DNA from: Noviherbaspirillum_A sp047237965
Lineage (GTDB): Bacteria > Pseudomonadota > Gammaproteobacteria > Burkholderiales > Burkholderiaceae_D
Assembly: GCF_047237965.1 (NCBI RefSeq)
Contig: NZ_JBDFLX010000003.1
Coordinates: forward strand, 248,001-312,000
Direction of reading: 5' to 3'
DNA length: 64,000 bases
Position 1 is the first letter of the stretch; each line of letters opens with the position of its first letter. The notes beneath the pieces were generated by a model. It was not told the DNA's origin. It ran no database searches and saw only the letters and a list, made by a program, of their open reading frames with translations. The position numbers were made by a program, and so were the translations under genes. This document shows, piece after piece, positions 53,422 to 61,610 of the stretch.

Positions 53422-53916
53422 CTAGCCTACCAGGAACACATCGAGCACCGCCGCATCCGGCCGCCGCATCGCCTTACCTATCGCCAGCACGGAATTGAGG
53501 TATTGCCACGCCGGCGCGCCGGTCTGGAAACGCATCGCCGTTCTGAAATAATAGTCATCCGGCGACACCGGTTCGCCCTTTGCCAGACGGGCCATTACGT
53601 CGGCAGGGCCATGCCGGTAGCCGCGGCTCTCCACTTCGATCAATGCGCCGTCGGCAGCGCGGATCACATACTGTGCACTGATGTCCAGGGTTCCGTCCCG
53701 CCGCTGGATTTGCCAATCCGTGCCGCCGGCGAGGACTGCGCCCGACAGCATTTCGCCCTCCACCTCTCCGCCGATGATGGGGACATAGCGCCGCTCGCCG
53801 TAGGCAGCCTCTCCCAGCGAGACCAGCGGCGCAACGCGCGCCGTGATACGGCACAGGCGGCGTAGCGGCGGAGCTTGCATGGCAACAGGCGAAAGCTCGT
53901 TCGATGGTGGATTCAT
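53422..53916 (-). CDS. DUF3237-family protein
   Basis: 164 residues from ATG 53916 (MNPPSNELSPVAMQ). Body: LRRLCRITARVAPLVSLGEA, RRYVPIIGGEVEGEMLSGAVLAGGTDWQIQRRDGTLDISAQYVIRAADGALIEVESRGYRHG...DDYYFRTAMRFQTGAPAWQYLNSVLAIGKAMR. This is the DUF3237 pattern, a small beta-barrel of unknown role that often sits in catabolic gene sets. It lies about 250 bp upstream of the LivK-like gene, same direction; the 53172-53421 gap holds no further gene. Confidence 0.85.
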   Translation of the reverse strand: MNPPSNELSPVAMQAPPLRRLCRITARVAPLVSLGEAAYGERRYVPIIGGEVEGEMLSGAVLAGGTDWQIQRRDGTLDISAQYVIRAADGALIEVESRGYRHGPADVMARLAKGEPVSPDDYYFRTAMRFQTGAPAWQYLNSVLAIGKAMRRPDAAVLDVFLVG

Positions 53917-54060
53917 GATCAGGTCTCCGGTGTATGTCAGGTCTTGCAAGGCATTGCGCCCGGCCGAGCTTGATTATATTGAACAACTGTTATGTTCCCT
54001 AACAATAACCTCGAAAAACTGGCATGGAAAAATACGCGGAATCATCGAGCAGAAAGAGCC

Positions 54061-55110
54061 ATGCCCATACCGCCGCCTTTGTCCCCCAGTGCCCCGCAGT
54101 CCAATCGCTCACGCAAGCCCGGCTTGACAAGGGGCGTTTCCATCGCCTTTCTCTGCCTGACCGTCACATTGGGAGGTTGCGCAGGCATGAGCGGCAATGC
54201 CATGGATGAAGCGCCGTTCCAGGCATTTCCGGACGGCACGTGTGCTCGCGCATCCCATGTGGCGAGCCTGCTTCCAGTGCCTGCAGACACCCAGGAAGAT
54301 CGAAGTTCCTCATTGCCCCTGCCCTCCGTCTCTCCCTTCTCCAGGACGGCTGTCGACACCGCGAGCGTGATCGGGGTTTTGCCGGAACTGATGGTCATCG
54401 CCAATGCCAGGGATGACAGCCTGCCTTTCGAACGCCTGCTGACAGCACGCCAGAATCTCGTGGAGCGGGTCACCCTCACCATGCTGGAGGTGGCCAGCGT
54501 GACGGGCGAAATAGATTGCGAAAACGAGCGCAGCGGTCAACTGCGCAATCAGCTGCAGAAGGCGGAGGAGCAACGCCTGCGCAGCTTTACGGTGGCTGGC
54601 CTGGTGCTGGGAGCGGCCACTGCCATCATTTCGGGCGGCATCGCGCTGCACAGCCCGGAAGCCGCGTCCGCCAATATCGTCAACGTGCTCGGCGGGTCGG
54701 CGCAGGCCGGAACTGGATATGCCACGCTGTCCTATACGCCGACGGGATTGCTGCGACATGAGCGCAACCTGCTCACCGACCTGTGGAATGGAGAGAACGG
54801 GTCCGCGGCATATCCTGCGTCCATATGGCGATTCCTGAACCACAGCCGGGGCGGAAATGTAGACACACCACTTAGCCGGCTGCTGGTCGCGCAATGGAAG
54901 GCCGACGGGCGGCTGGGCACGCAGGATTCCGATGAAGAGCGCCGCCGCGCCGGGCTGATCTTTGGAAGAGGCGGCAAATACACGATAGAAGACCTGCAGG
55001 CGCGCGACGCCATCTTGGACCAACTGGAAGCGACCGTGAAACTGCTCTATCAGGACCTGGCGCTGCTGCTGCGCGAACTGTCGGCCTGGTCTGCGGCGAA
55101 CAGGCGCTAG
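54061..55110 (+). CDS. unrecognised lipoprotein
   Basis: 349 residues from ATG 54061. A long basic start (MPIPPPLSPSAPQSNRSRKP) precedes a signal segment GVSIAFLCLTVTLGGC, where LGGC is a lipobox and the Cys would be lipid-modified. Two helical blocks follow (LPFERLLTARQNLVERVTLTMLEVASVTGEIDCENERSGQLRNQLQKAEEQRL), then a hydrophobic stretch (FTVAGLVLGAATAIISGGIAL) that could insert in or line a membrane, and a second helical half ending QLEATVKLLYQDLALLLRELSAW. I do not recognise a family. The helix-hydrophobic-helix layout suggests a membrane-associated, possibly oligomeric protein. It stands alone. Confidence 0.75.
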   Translation: MPIPPPLSPSAPQSNRSRKPGLTRGVSIAFLCLTVTLGGCAGMSGNAMDEAPFQAFPDGTCARASHVASLLPVPADTQEDRSSSLPLPSVSPFSRTAVDTASVIGVLPELMVIANARDDSLPFERLLTARQNLVERVTLTMLEVASVTGEIDCENERSGQLRNQLQKAEEQRLRSFTVAGLVLGAATAIISGGIALHSPEAASANIVNVLGGSAQAGTGYATLSYTPTGLLRHERNLLTDLWNGENGSAAYPASIWRFLNHSRGGNVDTPLSRLLVAQWKADGRLGTQDSDEERRRAGLIFGRGGKYTIEDLQARDAILDQLEATVKLLYQDLALLLRELSAWSAANRR

Positions 55111-55151
55111 CCAAACCGGGCGCATCGCGTCCTCGATCGGCGATTTTCTGG

Positions 55152-55192
55152 TTGACACGCAATGCAGACGCGCCTAACCTGTACGTACAGGT
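55152..55192 (+). promoter_or_regulatory. promoter and palindromic operator of the GntR gene
   Basis: A -35 TTGACA (55152-55157) and a -10-like TAACCT (55175-55180) are spaced by 17 bp. The perfect 16-bp palindrome ACCTGTACGTACAGGT (55177-55192) overlaps the -10, 48 bp before the GntR start. This is the arrangement for autorepression, and a bound GntR dimer would block RNA polymerase. Confidence 0.7.
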
Positions 55193-55240
55193 ATGCACAA
55201 GTAGACTAGACGCGGCCGACAGGCCGGCACGGGGGATGGC

Positions 55241-55993
55241 ATGTCGACTGCAACGATATCGATGGGAAGCGCGAAACACGCAGTCATCGCGCGCACATTG
55301 ACCAATGAAATAGCGCATGGCGTCTTTCACGTCGGCGAGATATTGCCGTCCGAGGCAGACCTGTCGACGCGCTTTGAAGTAAGTCGCCATACCGTCAGGG
55401 CAGCGCTGCGTACGCTCCAGGAACTGGGCCTGATCAGCAGCCAGCCGGGCGTCGGCAGCGTAGTGCGCGCAAGCCAGGTGGATGCCCACTATACGCAGTC
55501 GTTCACTAGCGTCGAAGACTTGCTGCAGTACACCAAGACCACGCGGTTCGAGATGCTGGAACGGGCAGAGGTCGTCGCGGATGCGGGCTTCAGCCAGCGC
55601 GTCGGCGGCCGCGCGGGGGACCGCTGGTGGCACCTGGTGATGCTGCGCACTGCGATGGAACATGACCTGCCGGTGACGCTGGCCGATGTATTCGTGCCCT
55701 ACGACATCGGCCTCACACTCGGCGACTTTCCCCACCATGAAATGCCGATCTTCACGCAGATTGAAAAGACTGGCGCACTGATTGTGGAGATCAAGCAGGA
55801 GATTGCCGCCGCGATGCCAGCCGAGAAGGAAGCGCTGATCCTGGGCATAGAGCGCGACCAGCCGGTCCTTGTGATTACGCGTCGCTATTACGGCAAGCAG
55901 ATGCAGCTGCTGGAAGTGACGCGCACCGTCCATCCGGCTGCCTCTTTCACTTATCAGATGGACGTGCGCCTGGCGCCGCAGCGCACGATGTAA
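55241..55993 (+). CDS. GntR-family (HutC/UTRA type) transcription regulator
   Basis: 250 residues. Winged helix: IARTLTNEIAHGVFHVGEILPSEADLSTRFEVSRHTVRAALRTLQELGLISSQPGVGSVV. UTRA domain: RWWHLVMLRTAMEHDLPVTLADVFVP...VLVITRRYYGKQMQLLEVTRTVHPAASFTYQMDVRL. It leads the Bug-TauD-lyase-ligase set on the same strand and is preceded by its own palindromic operator, so it is very likely the regulator of this set. Confidence 0.9.
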   Translation: MSTATISMGSAKHAVIARTLTNEIAHGVFHVGEILPSEADLSTRFEVSRHTVRAALRTLQELGLISSQPGVGSVVRASQVDAHYTQSFTSVEDLLQYTKTTRFEMLERAEVVADAGFSQRVGGRAGDRWWHLVMLRTAMEHDLPVTLADVFVPYDIGLTLGDFPHHEMPIFTQIEKTGALIVEIKQEIAAAMPAEKEALILGIERDQPVLVITRRYYGKQMQLLEVTRTVHPAASFTYQMDVRLAPQRTM

Positions 55994-56200
55994 GAAATCA
56001 CGACCGGGATGGCCATCCTGGTCCAAGGCTTCAGAAAAGGTTCAAGTGCCCAGGGACGCCGTCCCTCGGCTTGCTTCGCCACACGTTTTGCACACCGGGT
56101 ATCAAAGGAGCGCCGCGCCTCTTGAGGGAATGGCATCGGCGACGCATCAGCAACCGGCCCCGTGAAAAAGGGCTGCTCTATAAAAACGTAAGGAGACTGT

Positions 56201-57199
56201 ATGAATGCCGCAAGACGTCTGACCATTCACTCCATCGGAGCCGGGCTGGCCGCTGCCGCGCTGGCCGTCCTCGCGCCGCACGCGCATGCGCAGGGCGACG
56301 CAAAGAGCCCCTTGCCTGACAAGCCTATGCGTCTCGTGGTGCCCTACTCGGCCGGCGGTGGCACCGACATCGTTGCGCGCCACCTGGCCGACCGGCTGCG
56401 CACGCGTCTGAATCGCACCATCGTGGTCGAAAACAAGCCGGGGGCAAACGGTGTGATAGGCACTGATCTCGTTGCCAAATCGCCGCCGGACGGCAGCACG
56501 ATGGTCCTGGTCGTCAACACGCATCTGCTCAATCCGCTGCTGATGAAGAAGCTGCCCTACGATACGTTCAAGGACCTGACGCCCATTACCAAGGTCGCCA
56601 CGTCGCCGCTGGTGGTGGTGGTCAGCTCCGATGTCCCGGCACATAGCGTGAAGGAGCTCACCGAGATGATGCGCAAGAATCCGGAAAAGTATTCCTATGG
56701 AAGCTCGGAAAACATGACGCGCCTGGTCGGCGCGATGTATGTGAAGTCGCAGGGCGTCGAGCCGGTCCATGTGCCCTACAAGGGCGGCGCGCCGCTAATG
56801 ACCGACGTGGTGTCGGGCGTCACCACCATCGGCGTGACCAGCGTGCTGACGGCCAAACAGTTCATCACCTCCGGCCGGCTGCGCGCGCTAGCGGTAACCG
56901 GGGCGAAACGCACGGATGCGCTGCCGAACGTGCCCACCATGATGGAGTCCGGCGCCAAGGATTTCGAAGCCTACACCGATTACAGCCTGTTCGCGCCGGC
57001 GGGCACGCCGCGCCCGGTGCTGGAATACCTCCAGAAAGAAATCACGGCGACCATCCATACCCCCGAAATGGTCGAGCTCCTGGCCGCCCAGGCTGCGGTG
57101 CCGGTGGGCGCCCCCGTTACCGAAACCGCGCAGCAGGTGCAGAAGGATTACCAGTTCTGGCAGCACCTGGTCGCCGATGTCGGCCTGAAAGCCGAATGA
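56201..57199 (+). CDS. Bug-family tripartite tricarboxylate transporter binding protein
   Basis: 332 residues, ATG 56201 after AAGGAGACTGT. Signal peptide ends near AHAQG. Motifs: KPMRLVVPYSAGGGTDIVARHLADRL, VVENKPGANGVIGTDLVAKSPPDG, YSYGSSENMTRLVGAMY, VPYKGGAPLMTDVVSGVTTIGV. First structural gene of the TauD/lyase set. It likely binds the acid that the dioxygenase and lyase convert. Confidence 0.92.
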   Translation: MNAARRLTIHSIGAGLAAAALAVLAPHAHAQGDAKSPLPDKPMRLVVPYSAGGGTDIVARHLADRLRTRLNRTIVVENKPGANGVIGTDLVAKSPPDGSTMVLVVNTHLLNPLLMKKLPYDTFKDLTPITKVATSPLVVVVSSDVPAHSVKELTEMMRKNPEKYSYGSSENMTRLVGAMYVKSQGVEPVHVPYKGGAPLMTDVVSGVTTIGVTSVLTAKQFITSGRLRALAVTGAKRTDALPNVPTMMESGAKDFEAYTDYSLFAPAGTPRPVLEYLQKEITATIHTPEMVELLAAQAAVPVGAPVTETAQQVQKDYQFWQHLVADVGLKAE

Positions 57200-57225
57200 C
57201 CTTACCCTTATCACGGAGCTCTCTC

Positions 57226-58347
57226 ATGATTACCCCTATCACTGCGCCACGCGGCTGGATGGCCGCGGACCTTCAAAACGACCAGAGTTGGGCCGTCCGG
57301 CTGTCCGAGCAGGAACTGGCCGATTTCGAGACGGGACTGCAGCATGCGCGACACTGCGGCAAATCCCTGTATGACCTTGTCCCGCAAGACTTCCCGTTCG
57401 GCGAGTCGGCGATGCAGCGCCTGAAAAGCTGCATCCCGGCGACGCAGCAGGGGCGCGGCTTCCAGATGCTGCGCGGCTTCCCGGTCGAGCGCTGGTCGAT
57501 CGAGGACTCCCGGCTTTTCTTCTGGGGCCTGGGCCTGCACCTCGGCGTGCCACGGCCGCAGGGCAAGCAGAGCCAGTTCATGTCCGATGTGCGCGATGCC
57601 GGCGGCACCTACCGCAGCACGCAGGGCCGCGGCTACAACACGAAGTCCGCACTCGACTTCCATGCCGACGGCAGCGATATTGTCGGCCTGATGGTGCTGC
57701 GCACCTCGGTTTCCGGCGGCGAGAGCCTGATCGCCAGCTCGATTACTGCGCACAACATCATGCTGGAGGAACGACCGGACCTGCTGCAGTTGCTGTATGA
57801 GCCGTTCACCTTCAGCCGCCAGGGCGAGCAAGCGGCCGAAGAGCCGCCCTACTACCAGGCGGCCATCCTGGGCAACCATCAGGGCCACTTCGCATGCCGC
57901 CACATCCGCAACCATATCAAGTCGGCGCAGCTGAGCTTCCCCGAAGTGCCGCGCCTGTCCGAGAAGCAGATCGAGGCGCTGGATTACTTCGACGCGGTGC
58001 TGGCACGTCCCGAAGTGTGCTTCCGGATGAACTTTGAAGCCGGCGACGTGCAGCTCATTAACAATCACATCATCCTCCACTCGCGCACCGATTATGTGGA
58101 CCACGAAGAGCCGGACCGCAAGCGCCACCTGCTCAGGCTATGGCTGTCGCTGCCGGATGCCCAGCCCCTGCCCGCCTCGTGGAAATCGGCCTACAAGGAC
58201 GTGGACGCCTGCGCGGTGCGGGGCGGATTCCGCGGCGTCAATATCACACCGGAAGTGGAATCCTTCGAGGAACGCATGGCGGCTCATCACGGCATGCAAT
58301 TCCGCGTCTACCAGGACCGCAACGAATACGAGGGAGCACAGGCATGA
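57226..58347 (+). CDS. TauD/TfdA-family Fe(II)/2-oxoglutarate dioxygenase
   Basis: 373 residues from ATG 57226 (MITPITAPRGW), ribosome site ACGGAG. Iron site: H-x-D in LDFHADGSDIVGL (about residues 145-147) and distal His in NNHIILHSRTDYVD (about 285). The 2-oxoglutarate-binding Arg is in RKRHLLRLWLSLP. It hydroxylates an aliphatic carbon next to a heteroatom (as in TauD, TfdA or gamma-butyrobetaine hydroxylase) using 2-oxoglutarate and O2. Its stop overlaps the next start by 4 bp (ATGA), so it is coupled to the lyase. Confidence 0.9.
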   Translation: MITPITAPRGWMAADLQNDQSWAVRLSEQELADFETGLQHARHCGKSLYDLVPQDFPFGESAMQRLKSCIPATQQGRGFQMLRGFPVERWSIEDSRLFFWGLGLHLGVPRPQGKQSQFMSDVRDAGGTYRSTQGRGYNTKSALDFHADGSDIVGLMVLRTSVSGGESLIASSITAHNIMLEERPDLLQLLYEPFTFSRQGEQAAEEPPYYQAAILGNHQGHFACRHIRNHIKSAQLSFPEVPRLSEKQIEALDYFDAVLARPEVCFRMNFEAGDVQLINNHIILHSRTDYVDHEEPDRKRHLLRLWLSLPDAQPLPASWKSAYKDVDACAVRGGFRGVNITPEVESFEERMAAHHGMQFRVYQDRNEYEGAQA

Positions 58348-59204
58348 GGAAAACATCGCTGAAGGACATGCTGCGGAAGGGCCGGCTGATCGCGGCGCCG
58401 GGCATCTACGACATGATTTCGATGCGCATCGCCGACAGGATGGGCTTCGAGGCACTGTACATGACGGGCTATGGCACGGTCGCATCCTACCTCGGGCTGC
58501 CCGACGCCGGACTGGCGAGCTATACCGACATGGTGGACCGGGTGCGCGCGATGTGCGCCATGTCGAACACGCCCATCATCTGCGATGGAGACACCGGGTA
58601 TGGCGGCCTGCTCAACGTCGCGCATACGGTGAAGGGATATGAAGCCGCCGGCGCCGGGGCCATACAGCTGGAAGACCAGGAATTTCCCAAGAAGTGCGGC
58701 CATACGCCCGGGCGGCGGGTGATCCCGGTTGCGGACATGGTCAGGAAAATCAAGGTGGTGGTCGAGGCACGCAGCGGCGACATGCTGATCATTGCCCGGA
58801 CCGACGCCCGGACTACGCTGGGGCTGGATGAGGCGCTGCGCCGGGCGGAGGCCTATGCCAAGGCCGGCGCGGACGTGCTGTTCGTCGAGTCGCCGGAGAG
58901 CGAGGAAGAACTGGCGAAGATAGGCGCGACCTTCGACTTGCCGCTGCTGGTCAACATTGTCGAATCCGGCCGCACGCCGGTGCTGCCGCCCAAGGTGCTG
59001 GAAGAAATGGGCTTCGCGCTCGCAATCTATCCCGCCCTGGGCTTCCTGTCGGCCGGTCATGCGCTCGAGACCGCGTACGGCCATCTGCACCGCACGCGCA
59101 GCTCGCTGGACAACCCGGCGCCGATGGCCGACTTCATGGCCTTCAGCAAGATGATGGGATTCGAGGCGGTCTGGGACTTTGACAGGCGGCATGCGGAGGA
59201 CTAG
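58344..59204 (+). CDS. isocitrate lyase/PEP mutase superfamily lyase
   Basis: 286 residues. GIYDMISMRIADRMGFEALYMTGYGTVASYLGLPD, the Mg-binding ICDGDTGYGGLLNVAHTV, and the signature FPKKCGHTPGRRVI with the catalytic Cys near residue 118 of the KKCGH motif. This motif marks C-C lyases of the methylisocitrate/dimethylmalate/oxaloacetate group rather than PEP mutase. It probably splits the 2-hydroxylated acid produced by the dioxygenase into pyruvate, glyoxylate or oxalate plus a shorter fragment (inference). Confidence 0.88.
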   Translation: MRKTSLKDMLRKGRLIAAPGIYDMISMRIADRMGFEALYMTGYGTVASYLGLPDAGLASYTDMVDRVRAMCAMSNTPIICDGDTGYGGLLNVAHTVKGYEAAGAGAIQLEDQEFPKKCGHTPGRRVIPVADMVRKIKVVVEARSGDMLIIARTDARTTLGLDEALRRAEAYAKAGADVLFVESPESEEELAKIGATFDLPLLVNIVESGRTPVLPPKVLEEMGFALAIYPALGFLSAGHALETAYGHLHRTRSSLDNPAPMADFMAFSKMMGFEAVWDFDRRHAED

Positions 59205-59295
59205 GAGCGCCGTGGCATCATGACCACTGTCATGGCGTCATGCGACGCCATGGCTCAACTCCATCCGCTTTCTCAATTGCTCAAGGAAAGGCGCC

Positions 59296-60942
59296 ATGAC
59301 CTCACTATTCAATCAGGATCTTGCACGGAATGAAGCCAACCACGCGCCGCTGACGCCGCTCTCGTTCATCGAGCGCGCAGCAAGCGTCTATCCCGACCGG
59401 CTTGCCCTGGTGCATGGCGCGCTGCGGCGGACCTGGGGCGAGGTATATTGCCGCTGCCGGCAGATGGCCAGCGCGCTGGCGCGGCACGGCATAGGCAGGA
59501 ACGATACTGTCGCCGTGATGCTGCCCAACACGCCGCCGATGATGGAGGTCCATTTCGGCGTGCCTATGGCGGGCGCGGTGCTCAATGCCCTCAATACCCG
59601 GCTCGACGCCGAAGCGATTGCCCACATGCTGGACCATGGCGAAGCCAGGGCCGTCATCGTGGACCCGGAATTCTCGCAGGTCATGGAAAGGGCAATCAAG
59701 CTGCGCACCAGCAGTTCTCCCCTGCTGGTGATCGATGCGGAAGACGCCCTGTATGCGGGCGCATCGCGCCCCATCGGCAGCACGACCTACGAAGCGTTCG
59801 TCAGCAGCGGCGATGCCGACCACGCATGGACCGGCCCGGCGGATGAATGGGATGCGATCTCGCTCAATTACACCAGCGGAACGACCGGCAACCCGAAGGG
59901 CGTGGTCTATCATCACCGCGGCGCGGCGCTCAACGCGGTTTCCAACATCCTCGAATGGGACATGCCCAAGCACGCGGTCTACCTCTGGACCCTGCCCATG
60001 TTCCATTGCAACGGCTGGTGCTTTCCGTGGACGCTGGCCGCCAGGGCCGGCGTCAATGTCTGCCTGCGTAAAGTGGAGGCGCAGGCGATCTTCGATGCGA
60101 TGCGCGAGCATGGCGTGACGCACTATTGCGCCGCCCCCATCGTCCACGGCCTGCTGGTCAATGCGCCCGAGGCGATGAAGGCGGGCGTCCCGCCCGGCAT
60201 CCAGGCCATGGTTGCCGGGGCGGCGCCGCCGGCTTTCATGATCGAGGGCATGGAACGCATGGGTTTTGACCTGACCCATGTCTATGGCCTCACCGAGGTG
60301 TACGGGCCGGCCGTCGTCTGCGCAAAGCAGGCGCAATGGAGCGAACTGGACATAGCCGAGCGGGCCGCGCTGAATGCGCGCCAGGGCGTGCGCTATCACC
60401 TGCAGCAAGAGGTACGGGTGATCGACCCGCTGACCATGATGCCGGTCCCGGCGGACGGCACCACCATGGGCGAGATCATGTTCAGGGGAAATATCGTGAT
60501 GAAGGGTTACCTGAAAAACCCGGCTGCCACCGCGGAAGCCTTTGCCGGCGGCTGGTTTCACAGCGGCGACCTTGCCGTTTCCCATCCCGATGGCTACATC
60601 AAGATCAAGGACAGGAGCAAGGACATCATCATCTCCGGCGGCGAAAACATTTCATCGATCGAAGTCGAGGATGTGCTTTACCGCCATCCGGATGTGCTCG
60701 CCGCGGCGGTGGTGGCCAAGCCGGATGCGCAATGGGGCGAGACACCATGCGCATTCGTTGAATTGCGACCGGGCGCGCAGACGACGGCCGCCGACATCAT
60801 CGCGCATTGCAGAAAGAGCCTGGCGGGGTTCAAGGTGCCCCGCACCGTGCAGTTTGGCGAACTGCCGAAAACATCCACCGGCAAGATACAGAAATTCGAG
60901 CTGAGGCAGAAGGCCGGCTCGGTGAAGGCGATCGACGTCTGA
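59296..60942 (+). CDS. AMP-binding acyl-CoA synthetase
   Basis: 548 residues, ATG 59296 after AAGGAAAGGCGCC. AMP-binding motif LNYTSGTTGNPKGVVYHH near residue 190, FHCNGWCFPWTLA, VYGLTEVYGPAVVC, FHSGDLAVSHPDGYIKIKDRSKDIIISGGENISSIEVEDV, and the C-terminal catalytic Lys in PKTSTGKIQKFEL (about residue 530). It is of the medium/long-chain ligase branch related to 3-methylmercaptopropionyl-CoA ligase. It likely makes the CoA ester of an acid released by the lyase. 91-bp gap to the lyase. Confidence 0.9.
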   Translation: MTSLFNQDLARNEANHAPLTPLSFIERAASVYPDRLALVHGALRRTWGEVYCRCRQMASALARHGIGRNDTVAVMLPNTPPMMEVHFGVPMAGAVLNALNTRLDAEAIAHMLDHGEARAVIVDPEFSQVMERAIKLRTSSSPLLVIDAEDALYAGASRPIGSTTYEAFVSSGDADHAWTGPADEWDAISLNYTSGTTGNPKGVVYHHRGAALNAVSNILEWDMPKHAVYLWTLPMFHCNGWCFPWTLAARAGVNVCLRKVEAQAIFDAMREHGVTHYCAAPIVHGLLVNAPEAMKAGVPPGIQAMVAGAAPPAFMIEGMERMGFDLTHVYGLTEVYGPAVVCAKQAQWSELDIAERAALNARQGVRYHLQQEVRVIDPLTMMPVPADGTTMGEIMFRGNIVMKGYLKNPAATAEAFAGGWFHSGDLAVSHPDGYIKIKDRSKDIIISGGENISSIEVEDVLYRHPDVLAAAVVAKPDAQWGETPCAFVELRPGAQTTAADIIAHCRKSLAGFKVPRTVQFGELPKTSTGKIQKFELRQKAGSVKAIDV

Positions 60943-61031
60943 GCCGCACGTCTCGCGGCGTTCGGTTCTCGTTCAGGTAGGGCGGCGCATGACTGTGTCA
61001 CCCTTGCCCGAACGACTGCTGGATCCTTCGC

Positions 61032-61580
61032 TCAAACTTTCTGTCCCAATTCATTGAGAGGAACCGCCGGAAACGCTTTCTCATGCGGAACGTGCCGAAC
61101 CGAGAAATTGGCAGTTATCCAGGCATACAACGGTCCGATCGCATTCATCAGCGCGGCGATGCACAGGGCACTGAAAGGGTCCTTTGGCATCGGGCCAAAG
61201 CCGCCGAACATGGTCGCGAAAAACGATGCGAAGCCAAAGAACATGCCGGGAATGAAGCCCAGGCCCGGCAGGCGAGCCATCATCATCATGCCGCAGTTCA
61301 GGCAGAACAGGATCACCATCTCGGCGACCAACAGGCCGTTACCCGAAAAGGTTTTTGCAGCCAGGCCGAATCCTGTGACAACGAGAAAGCCGGCAATGGC
61401 GCCGATCGGGAGCACCGGCCAGATGCGTTTCAGGTTCGCAGCGCTCGGACCTCCCATTGCGAATGTGCCGGCCCAGCTGATGAAGATGGCCCAGACTGGC
61501 AGGTGCCAGGGCAGTTGAGCCATGAGCACGGTAGTGACGGCGAGCAGTGATGCGACGACTTCGTGAGGTAGCTTTTTCAT
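61032..61580 (-). CDS. DUF1097 membrane protein
   Basis: 182 residues with about five hydrophobic segments (LLAVTTVLMAQ, VWAIFISWAGTFAMGG, VLPIGAIAGFLVVTGFGLAA, LLVAEMVILFCLNCGMMMMA, FFGFASFFATMFGG...). The DUF1097 family holds small inner-membrane proteins (E. coli YcdZ-like) often placed with amidohydrolase or purine/pyrimidine genes. Here it starts a minus-strand group whose next member upstream is the amidohydrolase. Probably a transporter or transport partner. Confidence 0.8.
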   Translation of the reverse strand: MKKLPHEVVASLLAVTTVLMAQLPWHLPVWAIFISWAGTFAMGGPSAANLKRIWPVLPIGAIAGFLVVTGFGLAAKTFSGNGLLVAEMVILFCLNCGMMMMARLPGLGFIPGMFFGFASFFATMFGGFGPMPKDPFSALCIAALMNAIGPLYAWITANFSVRHVPHEKAFPAVPLNELGQKV

Positions 61581-61610
61581 GTTTGTCTCCTGATTATGTC
61601 ATTGCCGATA

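Noticed and set aside
54872..56026. 384-codon minus-strand open frame
   Set aside because: Runs antisense across the end of the lipoprotein gene and the whole GntR gene; no domain and no plausible start.
59305..60585. 426-codon minus-strand open frame
   Set aside because: Antisense to the acyl-CoA synthetase; His/Arg-rich translation typical of a mirror frame.
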